A stretch of 8,610 nucleotides of DNA. It comes from Burkholderiales bacterium. GTDB lineage: Bacteria; Pseudomonadota; Gammaproteobacteria; Burkholderiales; Casimicrobiaceae. Position 1 is the stretch's first letter; each line of letters starts with the position of its first letter. A program made the position numbers and the translations under genes. The notes beneath the pieces are model-generated. The model had not been told where the DNA came from and made no database searches. It saw only the letters and a program-made list of their open reading frames with translations. This document shows, piece after piece, positions 1 to 6,383 of the stretch. The stretch is from assembly GCA_031283405.1 (NCBI GenBank), contig JAITBX010000160.1, positions 1 through 8,610 of the forward strand. The letters run 5' to 3'.

Positions 1-54
1 TACCGCACTTGCGTTATCAGCCAGAAGATTTGATCCGATTTGAAATTTTAGCAT
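1..54 (-). CDS. Possible 5' end of an unidentified gene, cut by the window edge
   Basis: Reading leftward from an ATG at 54-52 there are 18 open codons to the window edge, translating MLKFQIGSNLLADNASAV. An in-frame TAG lies four codons upstream, so this ATG would be the only start. No good Shine-Dalgarno sequence precedes it. The peptide has a protein-like composition and I do not recognise the family. The following repeat-bearing spacer and the divergent rlmJ fit an intergenic region between two genes, which is the main support. It could equally be chance, because 18 codons is very short. Confidence 0.25.
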   Translation of the reverse strand, partial: MLKFQIGSNLLADNASAV

Positions 55-92
55 AGTAATTTGCTACACTTCTTGGGATGCACTGATTTAAT

Positions 93-164
93 CCGTTCGC
101 CCTGAGCTTGTCGAAGGGTTGAACGGCAAATAATGAAGGGCTTCGACAGGCTCAGCCCGAACGG
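93..164. repeat. Imperfect inverted repeat, REP-like intergenic palindrome
   Basis: The left arm (93-118, starting CCGTTCGCCCTGAGC) and right arm (138-164, ending CTCAGCCCGAACGG) are reverse complements over about 25 bases with a few mismatches, separated by about 20 bases. Sequences of the type 'TTCGACAGGCTCAGCCCGAACGG' recur in intergenic regions of many Proteobacteria; this is recalled family knowledge, not a search. No T-tract follows either arm, so a Rho-independent terminator is unlikely. It sits between the possible gene at the left edge and rlmJ. Confidence 0.7.
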
Positions 165-292
165 TTGGGAATAGACCAACGTTTCCCCTGAGCGCTACCG
201 TCATATCGTGCCGCCTCACTGATACTTTACGCTATCTTTGTAGAAACAGGTATTTTATTTACTTCTTTAAGGTAAAAAATCTTCAACGCCCC

Positions 293-1144
293 ATGCTTAG
301 CTACCGCCATGCTTTTCACGCCGGCAACCACGCCGATGTGCTCAAACACTGCGTTTTGATCGCCCTGCTGCGCCATCTCAACCAGAAAGAGACGCCCTAC
401 TCTTACATCGACACCCACGCCGGCGCCGGACTTTATTCGCTGACCGAAGGCTACGCCGCTCAAAACGCCGAATTTCTCGGCGGCATCGCCCGCCTTTGGA
501 AACGCTCCGACCTCCCCGAAGCGCTGGCCGATTATCGTGATCTCGTGCGCACTTTCAACCCGAACGCTGCGCTGCGTTTCTACCCTGGCTCGCCGCTGAT
601 CGCGCAGTGTGTCATGAGAGCAAACGACAAACTGCGCCTTTTCGAGCTGCATCCGAGCGATTACCCCTTGCTGGCCGAACATTGCCGACCGATGAAACGT
701 CAGGCGCAAGTTCAAAAAGCGGATGGCTTTGCCGGCCTCAAAGCCTTGCTGCCGCCGCCGTCGCGGCGCGGACTTGTGTTGATCGACCCCTCCTTTGAAA
801 GCCGCGACGATTGCCGTCAAATCATCGCCGCCGTCAAAGAGGGCTTGAAACGCTTCGCCACCGGCATCTTCGCTGTCTGGTATCCCTGTTTGCAACGACG
901 CGATATTGACGATTTGCGCCGAAAGCTGCGAGCGCTGTCAGTCAACAACAAACCTCAATGGCTCGACGTAACGCTCAATATTCAGCGCCCAGCCGCCGAC
1001 GGCTTCGGCATGCACGGCAGCGGCCTGTTCATCATCAATCCGCCGTGGCAGTTGGACGCTTCATTACGGCAATGGCTGCCGTTTCTGACCGGATTACTGG
1101 CTCACGACGATGCCGCTTGCTTCACGCTGGAGCAAAATCGGTAG
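293..1144 (+). CDS. rlmJ: 23S rRNA (adenine2030-N6)-methyltransferase RlmJ
   Basis: RlmJ uses S-adenosylmethionine to methylate N6 of A2030 in 23S rRNA in the cytoplasm. The 283-residue product is close to the usual 280. Its N-terminus, MLSYRHAFHAGNHADVLKH, is the family's hallmark and fixes the start at 293, even though the only AAGG-like Shine-Dalgarno sequence lies over 20 bases upstream and is too far to help. The SAM-binding motif I is DTHAGAG (residues 40-46). The catalytic motif IV is DPSF (165-168), where E. coli has DPPY; Ser at the third position is, from memory, tolerated in other RlmJ homologues, so activity is probably kept. The gene stands alone, has no obvious operon partner, and converges on the tRNA gene. 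Identification is firm. Confidence 0.95.
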   Translation: MLSYRHAFHAGNHADVLKHCVLIALLRHLNQKETPYSYIDTHAGAGLYSLTEGYAAQNAEFLGGIARLWKRSDLPEALADYRDLVRTFNPNAALRFYPGSPLIAQCVMRANDKLRLFELHPSDYPLLAEHCRPMKRQAQVQKADGFAGLKALLPPPSRRGLVLIDPSFESRDDCRQIIAAVKEGLKRFATGIFAVWYPCLQRRDIDDLRRKLRALSVNNKPQWLDVTLNIQRPAADGFGMHGSGLFIINPPWQLDASLRQWLPFLTGLLAHDDAACFTLEQNR

Positions 1145-1171
1145 CGGCGGAAGCGAAGCCGCGGAAAAATG

Positions 1172-1206
1172 AAAAAGACGCTTGGGGTTAAAAATCCATA
1201 AGCGCC
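1172..1206 (-). terminator. Probable Rho-independent terminator of tRNA-fMet
   Basis: On the minus strand GGCGCTT (1206-1200) can pair with AAGCGTC (1183-1177), including one G-U pair, followed at once by five T residues (1176-1172). The loop is long (16 bases), so the structure is modest. It begins 8 bases past the tRNA 3' end, a fitting place for a tRNA terminator. In the plus direction the hairpin is followed only by TTTG, so it would terminate rlmJ poorly. Confidence 0.5.
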
Positions 1207-1213
1207 TTTGAAT

Positions 1214-1289
1214 TGGTTGCGGGGACAGGATTTGAACCTGTGACCTTCGGGTTATGAGCCCGACGAGCTGCCAGCTGCTCCACCCCGCG
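1214..1289 (-). tRNA. Initiator tRNA-fMet (CAT)
   Basis: The 76-base gene folds as a cloverleaf with CAT anticodon (1256-1254) and an encoded 3' ACCA (1217-1214). Three initiator hallmarks are visible. The first base C1 faces A72 as a mismatch at the top of the acceptor stem, which permits formylation and blocks EF-Tu. The anticodon stem ends in three G-C pairs (GGG CTCATAA CCC), which direct the tRNA to the ribosomal P site. The T arm is ACAGG TTCAAAT CCTGT. The acceptor stem otherwise pairs GCGGGG with CCCCGC. The D loop is one base shorter than that of E. coli. The gene lies 55 bases downstream of thrC on the same strand. Confidence 0.97.
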
Positions 1290-1299
1290 TCGAACTATT

Positions 1300-1328
1300 A
1301 TTATAACAAGTTTTTGTTTTCGATGCAA
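1300..1328 (-). promoter_or_regulatory. Sigma70-like promoter for tRNA-fMet
   Basis: Reading the minus strand, TTGCAT (1328-1323), a 17-base spacer and a perfect TATAAT (1305-1300) lie directly upstream of the tRNA. The -10 ends 10 bases before tRNA base 1, giving a very short 5' leader for RNase P to remove. The -35 is a weak match (3 of 6). The promoter would let the initiator tRNA be expressed independently of read-through from thrC. Confidence 0.6.
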
Positions 1329-1344
1329 ATTCAGGCTATCAAAC

Positions 1345-2769
1345 TCACTCCGCCAACTCCTTGCGCATGAACGCTTTCACCGCCTCGGCGTCCGCCGGCA
1401 ACACGGTGTAGCGCTGCGGGCGCTGTTCGATGCCGGCATAAATTTCCGGGCGCGGCGGCGTTTTGCCGAGCGCTTCTTCAATCGTCACCGCAAATTTGGC
1501 CGGCAGCGCAGTCTCGACGCACAGCAGCGGCACTTTCGTTTCACGATATTCCTGACCGACTTTAACGCCGTCGGCGGTGTGAGGGTCAATCATGATGCCG
1601 TAGCGGCGGTAAATATCGCGGATCGTTTGCAGACGATCGGCGTGAGTGCTGCGGCCGGAAACGAAGCCCGATGCTTGCACCCGTTGCCAAACACTTTTGT
1701 ATTTCGCCTCGGTCAGATCAAAGCCGCCGTGTTGCGCCAGTTGCGCCCACAGCTCGCGCACCGCCGCGCCGTCACGACCGACGCAATCGAAAAGATAGCG
1801 CTCAAAGTTGGACGCTTTGGAAATATCCATCGATGGGCTGGAGGTCGCATGCGTTTCTTCCGGCGAACGCGGACGATAATGCCCGCTCTTGAAAAATTCG
1901 TCGAGCACATCGTTTTCGTTGGTCGCCAGAATGAGGCGGCGCAACGGCAAGCCCATTTGTTTGGCGATGTGCGCCGCCAGAATGTTGCCGAAGTTGCCGG
2001 AAGGCACGGCGACATCAAGCGGCTCGCCATTCTTGCGCGTCACCGCGAAATAGCCTTTGAAGTAATAAACGATCTGCACCATCACGCGCGCCCAGTTGAT
2101 CGAATTTACCGCGCCGAGATGGTAGCGCGTTTTGAACGCCGCATCGCCGCCGACGGCCTTAACAATATCCTGGCAACAATCGAATGTTCCCTCGATCGCC
2201 ACGTTGAAAATGTTGGGGTCGTCGAGCGCGTACATCTGCGCTTGCTGAAACGCGCTCATACGTTTGTGCGGCGACAGCATGAACACTTTGATGCCGCGTT
2301 TGCCGCGCATCGCATATTCTGCCGACGAGCCGGTGTCGCCCGATGTCGCGCCGAGAATGTTGATCACGCGCCCTTCTCGCGCCAACACATACTCAAACAA
2401 GTTGCCCAGCAACTGCAAAGCGATGTCTTTGAAGGCCAGCGTCGGCCCGTTCGATACGCACAGCAACGACAAGCCCGGCTCCAATTCATGCACCGGCGTG
2501 ATGTCGGCGCTGCCGAAAATTTTCGGCGTGTAGGTTTTGTCGATGATTTTTTTGAGATCGTCACACGGAATGTCGTCAACGAAACGTGAAACGATTTCAA
2601 AACACAGCTCCGGATACGACAGCGTTCGCCACGCATCGAGTTCGGCTTGCGGATAACTTTCGGGCATCGACAGCCCGCCGTCGGAAGCCAGCCCCTCAAG
2701 CAGTGCCGTCGAGAACGGCGCCGAGGTATGTCCTCCGATCAAACCGCCGCGCGTTGACAGATAACGCAT
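1345..2769 (-). CDS. thrC: Threonine synthase
   Basis: ThrC converts O-phospho-L-homoserine to L-threonine with pyridoxal phosphate (PLP), the last step of threonine synthesis. The 474-residue product has the length of the longer bacterial/fungal class. Visible motifs are the N-terminal MRYLSTRGG, the PLP lysine in PTLAFKDIALQ (Lys114), the substrate/phosphate loop ATSGDTGSSA (141-150), GAVNSINWARV (219-229) and the PLP-phosphate loop PSGNFGN (256-262). The start is the ATG that overlaps the hom stop by one base (TGATG). A good Shine-Dalgarno sequence, GGAAGG, lies 9 bases upstream inside the end of hom, so translational coupling is likely. The gene is intact. No terminator is evident between it and the tRNA promoter. 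Confidence 0.96.
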   Translation of the reverse strand: MRYLSTRGGLIGGHTSAPFSTALLEGLASDGGLSMPESYPQAELDAWRTLSYPELCFEIVSRFVDDIPCDDLKKIIDKTYTPKIFGSADITPVHELEPGLSLLCVSNGPTLAFKDIALQLLGNLFEYVLAREGRVINILGATSGDTGSSAEYAMRGKRGIKVFMLSPHKRMSAFQQAQMYALDDPNIFNVAIEGTFDCCQDIVKAVGGDAAFKTRYHLGAVNSINWARVMVQIVYYFKGYFAVTRKNGEPLDVAVPSGNFGNILAAHIAKQMGLPLRRLILATNENDVLDEFFKSGHYRPRSPEETHATSSPSMDISKASNFERYLFDCVGRDGAAVRELWAQLAQHGGFDLTEAKYKSVWQRVQASGFVSGRSTHADRLQTIRDIYRRYGIMIDPHTADGVKVGQEYRETKVPLLCVETALPAKFAVTIEEALGKTPPRPEIYAGIEQRPQRYTVLPADAEAVKAFMRKELAE

Positions 2770-4088
2770 CAGTACAATCCTTCCATCCGAATCAGAATGC
2801 CCTCGCCTTTGACGCTGCTCAACGCTTCGATCTTCGAGAGCGCCGCCCTCACATTTTTTTCAATCGCGTTGTGCGTCAGAATGATAATATCGACTTCATC
2901 TTCGCCTTGCGTCGCTTCCTTCTGCAAAAACGCTTCGATTGAAATCGAGTGATCGGCCAGAATGCGAGTGATGTCGGCCAGCACGCCGGAGCGATCGAGC
3001 ACTCGCAGGCGCAAATAATAGCCGCTCGTCACTTCGCTGATCGGCAGGATCGGGATCACGCTCAACTGATCGGGCTGAAACGCCAGATGCGGAACGCGAT
3101 GTTCGGGGTCAGCAGTGTGCATGCGCGCCATATCAATAAAGTCGGCGATTACCGCGCTCGCGGTCGGTTCCGAACCGGCGCCGGCGCCGTAATACAAAGT
3201 CGGCCCCACGGCGTCGCCCTTGACCAGCACCGCATTCATCACGCCTTCGACATTGGCGATCAGCCGCCTCTCAGGAATCAATGTCGGATGCACGCGCAAC
3301 TCGATGCCTTCCTTGACTCGCCGCATGATGCCCAACAGCTTGATGCGATAGCCCAACTCTTCGGCGTAACGAATGTCTTCGCGGGTCAGCCTGGCAATCC
3401 CTTCGGTGTAAACCTTGTCGAACTGCATCGGAATCCCGAACGCGATCGACGCCATGATCGTCAGCTTGTGCGCCGCGTCGATGCCTTCAACGTCGAAGGT
3501 CGGATCGGCTTCGGCGTAGCCCAAACGCTGCGCTTCTTTCAACGCTTCCGCGAACGACGCGCCGGTTTCGCGCATCGTTGACAGAATGAAATTGGAGGTG
3601 CCGTTGATGATTCCGGCGATGCCTTCGATGCGGTTGGCGCTCAAACCTTCGCGCAACGCCTTGATGATCGGAATGCCGCCGGCGACTGCCGCCTCAAACG
3701 CCACCACCACGCCTTTGTCGTGCGCCGCCGCAAAAATCTCAGTGCCGTGATGCGCCAACAATGCTTTGTTGGCCGTCACCACATGCTTTCCGTGCGCAAT
3801 CGCGTCGAGAATGAACGTGCGCGCAATCGTGGTGCCGCCGATCAATTCGCAAACGACATCAATGCTGGGGTCGCGCACCGCTTTTTGCGCGTCATCGACC
3901 ACTGTCGCGTTGACGCATTCTGCCTTCGCCCGTTCGAGCGAGCCGTCGGCGGCGCGCGCCGCAACCTGCGTGATAACGATTTCGCGCCCGGCGCGGCGGC
4001 TGATTTCGCTCTGGTTGCGCTGCAGCACACGCCAGACGCCGCCACCGACGGTGCCGAATCCCAGGAGTCCTACTTTCAATGGTTTCAT
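2769..4088 (-). CDS. hom: Homoserine dehydrogenase with C-terminal ACT domain
   Basis: This enzyme reduces L-aspartate-4-semialdehyde to L-homoserine with NAD(P)H, the branch step toward threonine and methionine. The 439-residue protein is the monofunctional type with no fused aspartokinase. The nucleotide-binding Rossmann loop GFGTVG is at residues 10-15, TANKALLA with Lys108 at 105-112, and the substrate signature EADPTFDVEGIDAAHK at 193-208, ending in the catalytic Lys208. An ACT domain occupies about 357-432 (YYLRLRVLDRSGVLADIT onward) and normally mediates feedback inhibition by threonine. An AAAGGT Shine-Dalgarno sequence precedes the ATG. The gene is coupled to thrC by a one-base overlap and separated from the aminotransferase by a 187-base spacer with repeats. 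No defects are seen. Confidence 0.96.
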   Translation of the reverse strand: MKPLKVGLLGFGTVGGGVWRVLQRNQSEISRRAGREIVITQVAARAADGSLERAKAECVNATVVDDAQKAVRDPSIDVVCELIGGTTIARTFILDAIAHGKHVVTANKALLAHHGTEIFAAAHDKGVVVAFEAAVAGGIPIIKALREGLSANRIEGIAGIINGTSNFILSTMRETGASFAEALKEAQRLGYAEADPTFDVEGIDAAHKLTIMASIAFGIPMQFDKVYTEGIARLTREDIRYAEELGYRIKLLGIMRRVKEGIELRVHPTLIPERRLIANVEGVMNAVLVKGDAVGPTLYYGAGAGSEPTASAVIADFIDMARMHTADPEHRVPHLAFQPDQLSVIPILPISEVTSGYYLRLRVLDRSGVLADITRILADHSISIEAFLQKEATQGEDEVDIIILTHNAIEKNVRAALSKIEALSSVKGEGILIRMEGLY

Positions 4089-4153
4089 GGTTTACCTTTT
4101 ATCCTGCAACTCTCGAATGAGAGTGTCTTTGATTTAAGCCTGTGCATTCCTTT

Positions 4154-4177
4154 CCCTCTCCCGCTTGCGAGAGAGGG
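4154..4177. repeat. Palindromic repeat, CCCTCTC...GAGAGGG type
   Basis: CCCTCTC and GAGAGGG flank a centre in which CGC and GCG also pair around TT, giving an almost complete hairpin interrupted by one C-A mismatch. It lies in the spacer between the aminotransferase and hom. It is of the same type as the palindrome at 4225-4250, and both resemble proteobacterial REP-like elements built on CCCTCTCCC. In mRNA of the minus-strand genes it would form a hairpin without a following U-tract. Confidence 0.75.
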
Positions 4178-4224
4178 TGGCGAAGGGCGGGAGAGAGCAG
4201 TTCCAAACATTACCCTCTCCCCTA

Positions 4225-4250
4225 CCCCTCTCCCACAAGTGGGAGAGGGG
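4225..4250. repeat. Perfect 12-bp palindrome, REP-like
   Basis: CCCCTCTCCCAC and GTGGGAGAGGGG form a perfect 12-bp stem around AA. A partial copy of the left half, CCCTCTCC, sits just before it at 4213-4220. It is followed by AATTTTT only on the plus strand, where no gene ends, so it is better read as an intergenic repeat than a terminator. On the minus strand it lies 25 bases past the aminotransferase stop and could slow 3' exonucleases or partly attenuate transcription into hom. Confidence 0.8.
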
Positions 4251-4275
4251 AATTTTTATCTGCATGAGCAAAAAA

Positions 4276-5460
4276 TTAAATGAGACCATCTTCACGGAAC
4301 ATCTGCTTGATGCCGCGCAACGCCTGCCGCGAGCGCGCTTCGTTTTCGATCAACGCAAAGCGCACGAAGTCATCGCCGTATTCGCCGAAGCCGATGCCGG
4401 GCGACACCGACACCTTCGCCTGCGCCAACACTTTCTTGGCAAACTCCAGCGACTTCATCGCCTGATACGGCTCCGGCAGTTTCGCCCAGATGTACATTCC
4501 CGCTTTCGGAATGTCCACCATCCAGCCGCATTCGTGCAAACCCTTGACCATCACGTTGCGGCGGCTTTCGTATTTGGCGGCGATTTCGCGCACACAATCG
4601 TCCGACCCTTCGAGCGCCGCGATGGCGGCCACTTGTATCGGCGTGAACGTGCCGTAATCGTTGTAGCCTTTGATGCGCGCCAGCGCCGCCACCAATTCAC
4701 GATTGCCGACCATGAAACCGATGCGCCAGCCCGCCATGTTGTAGCTCTTCGACATCGTGAAAAATTCCACTGCCACATCGCGCGCGCCCGGCACTTGCAT
4801 GATCGACGGCGCCTTCCAGCCGTCGAAGGTGATGTCGGCGTAAGCCAAATCCTGCACGACGAAAATGCCGTACTCGCGCGCCAGCGCCACGATCTTTTCA
4901 AAGAACGGCAACTCGACGCACTCGCCTGTCGGGTTCGCCGGATAATTGATGATGAGCATCTTCGGCTTCGGAAAACTGTTCTTGATCGTCCGCTCAAGCT
5001 CTTCAAAGAAATCGGAACCCTGCGTGTTCGGGATGTGCGCGATGTTGGCGTCGGCGATGACCGGCCCGTAAATATGAATCGGATAACTCGGATTCGGCAC
5101 CAGAATCGTGTCGCCGCGCCCCATCGTCGCAAAAGCCAGGTGCGCAATCCCTTCTTTCGAGCCGATGGTAACAATCGCTTCGGTTTCAGGATCGAGATCG
5201 ACATCGTAGCGGCGCTTGTACCAATCGCAAATCGCTTTGCGCAAACGCGGAATGCCGCGCGACACCGAATAACCGTGCGTGTCGGGGCGCTGCACCGTTT
5301 CGATCAATTTATCGACGATATGCTTGGGCGTCGGCCCGTCCGGATTGCCCATGCCGAAGTCGATGATGTCTTCGCCGCGCCGCCGCGCCGTCATCTTCAA
5401 CTGATCGGTGATATTGAAAATATACGGCGGCAGCCGTTTGATGCGCTCAAATTCGGTCAT
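4276..5460 (-). CDS. alaC: PLP-dependent aminotransferase, AlaC-like (probable alanine transaminase)
   Basis: This is a cytoplasmic class I/II fold-type I aminotransferase of 394 residues. The family's AlaC members interconvert pyruvate plus glutamate with alanine plus 2-oxoglutarate; close relatives are annotated as aspartate or LL-diaminopimelate aminotransferase. Visible motifs are GMGNPDGPTP (36-45), NYPANPTGE (172-180) with the cofactor-binding Asn, VVQDLAYAD (201-209), the Schiff-base lysine in SKSYNMAGWRIG (Lys238) and the carboxylate-binding Arg in FVRFAL (Arg367). The start ATG at 5460 gives the standard MTEFERIKRLPPYIFNI N-terminus, although the Shine-Dalgarno sequence is weak. It lies upstream of hom and thrC on the same strand, an arrangement I recall from Betaproteobacteria. 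Family assignment is firm; exact substrate is inferred. Confidence 0.9.
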   Translation of the reverse strand: MTEFERIKRLPPYIFNITDQLKMTARRRGEDIIDFGMGNPDGPTPKHIVDKLIETVQRPDTHGYSVSRGIPRLRKAICDWYKRRYDVDLDPETEAIVTIGSKEGIAHLAFATMGRGDTILVPNPSYPIHIYGPVIADANIAHIPNTQGSDFFEELERTIKNSFPKPKMLIINYPANPTGECVELPFFEKIVALAREYGIFVVQDLAYADITFDGWKAPSIMQVPGARDVAVEFFTMSKSYNMAGWRIGFMVGNRELVAALARIKGYNDYGTFTPIQVAAIAALEGSDDCVREIAAKYESRRNVMVKGLHECGWMVDIPKAGMYIWAKLPEPYQAMKSLEFAKKVLAQAKVSVSPGIGFGEYGDDFVRFALIENEARSRQALRGIKQMFREDGLI

Positions 5461-5526
5461 GGTTGTACTCTGATGAATAAATGCGTCTCGACAGCGGTGG
5501 CGAAAGCACCCTACGATGACGAAAAA

Positions 5527-5537
5527 ATGATTATCAT
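5527..5537. promoter_or_regulatory. Fur-box-like palindrome over the -10 region
   Basis: ATGATTATCAT (ATGATAATCAT on the minus strand) is an 11-base palindrome identical to the core of the 19-base Fur consensus. Extending over 19 bases gives about 14 matches, with poor flanks. It overlaps the predicted -10 of the aminotransferase promoter, a usual operator position. AT-rich palindromes of this size also arise by chance, so this is a weak call. Confidence 0.25.
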
Positions 5538-5561
5538 AGCCAACCTGCGAGGGATCGGCAA
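5533..5561 (-). promoter_or_regulatory. Predicted promoter of the alaC-hom-thrC block
   Basis: On the minus strand TTGCCG (5561-5556) and TATGAT (5538-5533) are separated by exactly 17 bases, matching 4 of 6 and 5 of 6 consensus positions. The expected start near 5526 would give a leader of about 65 bases. A second TATAAT lies farther up (5582-5577) but lacks a convincing -35. The assignment is by inspection only. Confidence 0.45.
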
Positions 5562-5563
5562 TG

Positions 5564-5809
5564 TTAGTCGGGTGATATTATAGCAACATGCGAACGGATT
5601 CCCGTCAGGCAGCGGCGTGCAGGACGGGTAACCGCAGCTAGATTAGTAGGTGGCGCCGGCGGTGAGCCAGTGAGTTTGTTGTAGTAGAGAAAAAAGGTGT
5701 GCAGCGATATCAATCCGTCCAGCGAAGGGATGCTTCCGTTAAGCTGGTTGTTATTGACATAGAAGCCATACAGTCGTGATAGGCCAGTTAGTGAAGGAAT
5801 AACTTCAAA
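5564..5809 (-). pseudogene. Remnant of a leucine-rich-repeat protein
   Basis: Read leftward from 5809, one frame gives two consecutive 23-residue leucine-rich repeats: SLTGLSRLYGFYVNNNQLNG SIP, then SLDGLISLHTFFLYYNKLTG SPP, followed by APPTN. The LxxLxxL...NxLxGxIP pattern is the plant-like/bacterial extracellular LRR type. There is no start codon; an in-frame TGA (5812-5810) precedes the fragment, and the frame runs to TAA at 5566-5564. Past the repeats the sequence stops looking like this family, while a neighbouring frame continues with a Cys/Pro/Gly-rich stretch (GYPSCTPLPDGNPFACC), which suggests a frameshift near 5636. The fragment lies just upstream of the aminotransferase promoter and is probably the 3' end of a decayed surface or secreted protein gene. 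Confidence 0.65.
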
Positions 5810-5836
5810 TCATCAAGAGAGGCAGGGCGGCTAGAT

Positions 5837-5947
5837 TTATCCACGCTTCTGCTCCAAAGCCAACTCAGCGATAGCGCGAACGAGGCACTCCTCCTCGTGC
5901 CGGTTTGCATCTTCATGCGAAGCGTAGCGATACGCCCCTTTGGGCAT
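5837..5947 (-). CDS. Small 36-residue protein, unrecognised, possibly a gene remnant
   Basis: ATG at 5947-5945 opens 36 codons ending in TAA (5839-5837). The product starts MPKGAYRYASHEDANRH and continues EEECLVRAIAELALEQKRG. It is strongly charged with a well-formed amphipathic helix in its second half, unlike a random translation. Short proteins with a similar [KR]GxYRYxSxExAN start are, from memory, found beside nucleotidyltransferase-type toxin-antitoxin genes; I cannot verify that here and no such partner is in the window. No Shine-Dalgarno sequence precedes the ATG. The frame is open a little farther upstream into the transposase remnant, so the true start may be lost. It may be a small gene or the end of a larger one. 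Confidence 0.4.
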   Translation of the reverse strand: MPKGAYRYASHEDANRHEEECLVRAIAELALEQKRG

Positions 5948-5985
5948 AATCGAAACGCGGGAAAAGCACGCAACCGTTTCGTTGA

Positions 5986-6336
5986 AACGAGCGCCCTCGG
6001 CAAGAATTTGGCCGCCTGAAGATTGTTCAGGCTATTGTGGACGGGAACATCCGTCCGGGTGTAGCCGCCAAGCGGCCTGGTCTGACCTGGCGACAAGCTC
6101 ATCGCTTGGTAGAACGCTACAATGCCGAAGGCGCCCGAGGCTTGGTTTCCCGGCATCGCGGAAAACCGAGCAATCGGCAATTAGCGACGGGAGTCGAGCC
6201 CTACGCGCTCGAACTGATCCGGGAGCATTGCTTTGATTTCGACCCAACCCTGGTTCACGAGAAGTTGCGCGAACAACATGATCTTCACTTTTGCGCTTAT
6301 TTCTGCGCGGTAGAAACATTGTTTAACAATAAATGA
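5986..6336 (+). pseudogene. Truncated IS transposase (ISNCY/IS3-like), N-terminal part
   Basis: One frame runs RQEFGRLKIVQAIVDGNIRP, then GVAAKRPGLTWRQAHRLVER, then YNAEGARGLVSRHRGKPSNR. This is the helix-turn-helix plus Arg/Gly linker N-terminus typical of ISNCY-type DDE transposases. Homology appears to continue through DPTLVHEKLREQHDLHF (ending about 6291) and then stops; the frame ends at TGA 6334-6336. The whole DDE catalytic domain is missing. The 5' end is also damaged: a TGA at 5983-5985 blocks the frame, while the family-like start TVSLK lies just upstream in another frame (about 5973-5987), pointing to a frameshift. No terminal inverted repeats were found. It is an inactive relic marking past insertion and recombination in this accessory region. 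Confidence 0.7.
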
Positions 6337-6348
6337 CAACAAAAACTA

Positions 6349-6377
6349 TTGACAACAGCGCCGCGAGTATTTATTCT
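6349..6377 (+). promoter_or_regulatory. Strong sigma70-like promoter
   Basis: A perfect TTGACA (6349-6354), a 17-base spacer and TATTCT (6372-6377) lie just after the transposase relic. An A-rich stretch upstream (6328-6347) could act as an UP element. The start would be near 6384, giving a leader of almost 200 bases before the ATG at 6579. It is oriented to transcribe the broken transglutaminase-like gene. Confidence 0.55.
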
Positions 6378-6383
6378 GCATTC

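Noticed and set aside
227..895. 222-codon minus-strand open frame opposite rlmJ
   Set aside because: It overlaps a well-supported rlmJ and shows no recognisable motif.
1579..2589. 336-codon plus-strand open frame opposite thrC
   Set aside because: It is antisense to a clearly conserved threonine synthase, is rich in His, Arg and Ala as expected from the reverse of GC-rich codons, and shows no family motifs.
4225..4260. Perfect hairpin followed by AATTTTT read as a plus-strand terminator
   Set aside because: No plus-strand gene ends here, and the same stem type recurs at 4154-4177, so a repeat element is the better explanation.
4165..5583. 472-codon plus-strand open frame opposite the aminotransferase
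   Set aside because: It is a shadow of the aminotransferase; it starts inside a repeat and has the Arg/His-rich composition of antisense frames.
5788..6180. 130-codon minus-strand open frame
   Set aside because: It runs antisense through the transposase relic and out of frame with the small ORF at 5837-5947, and its translation looks random.
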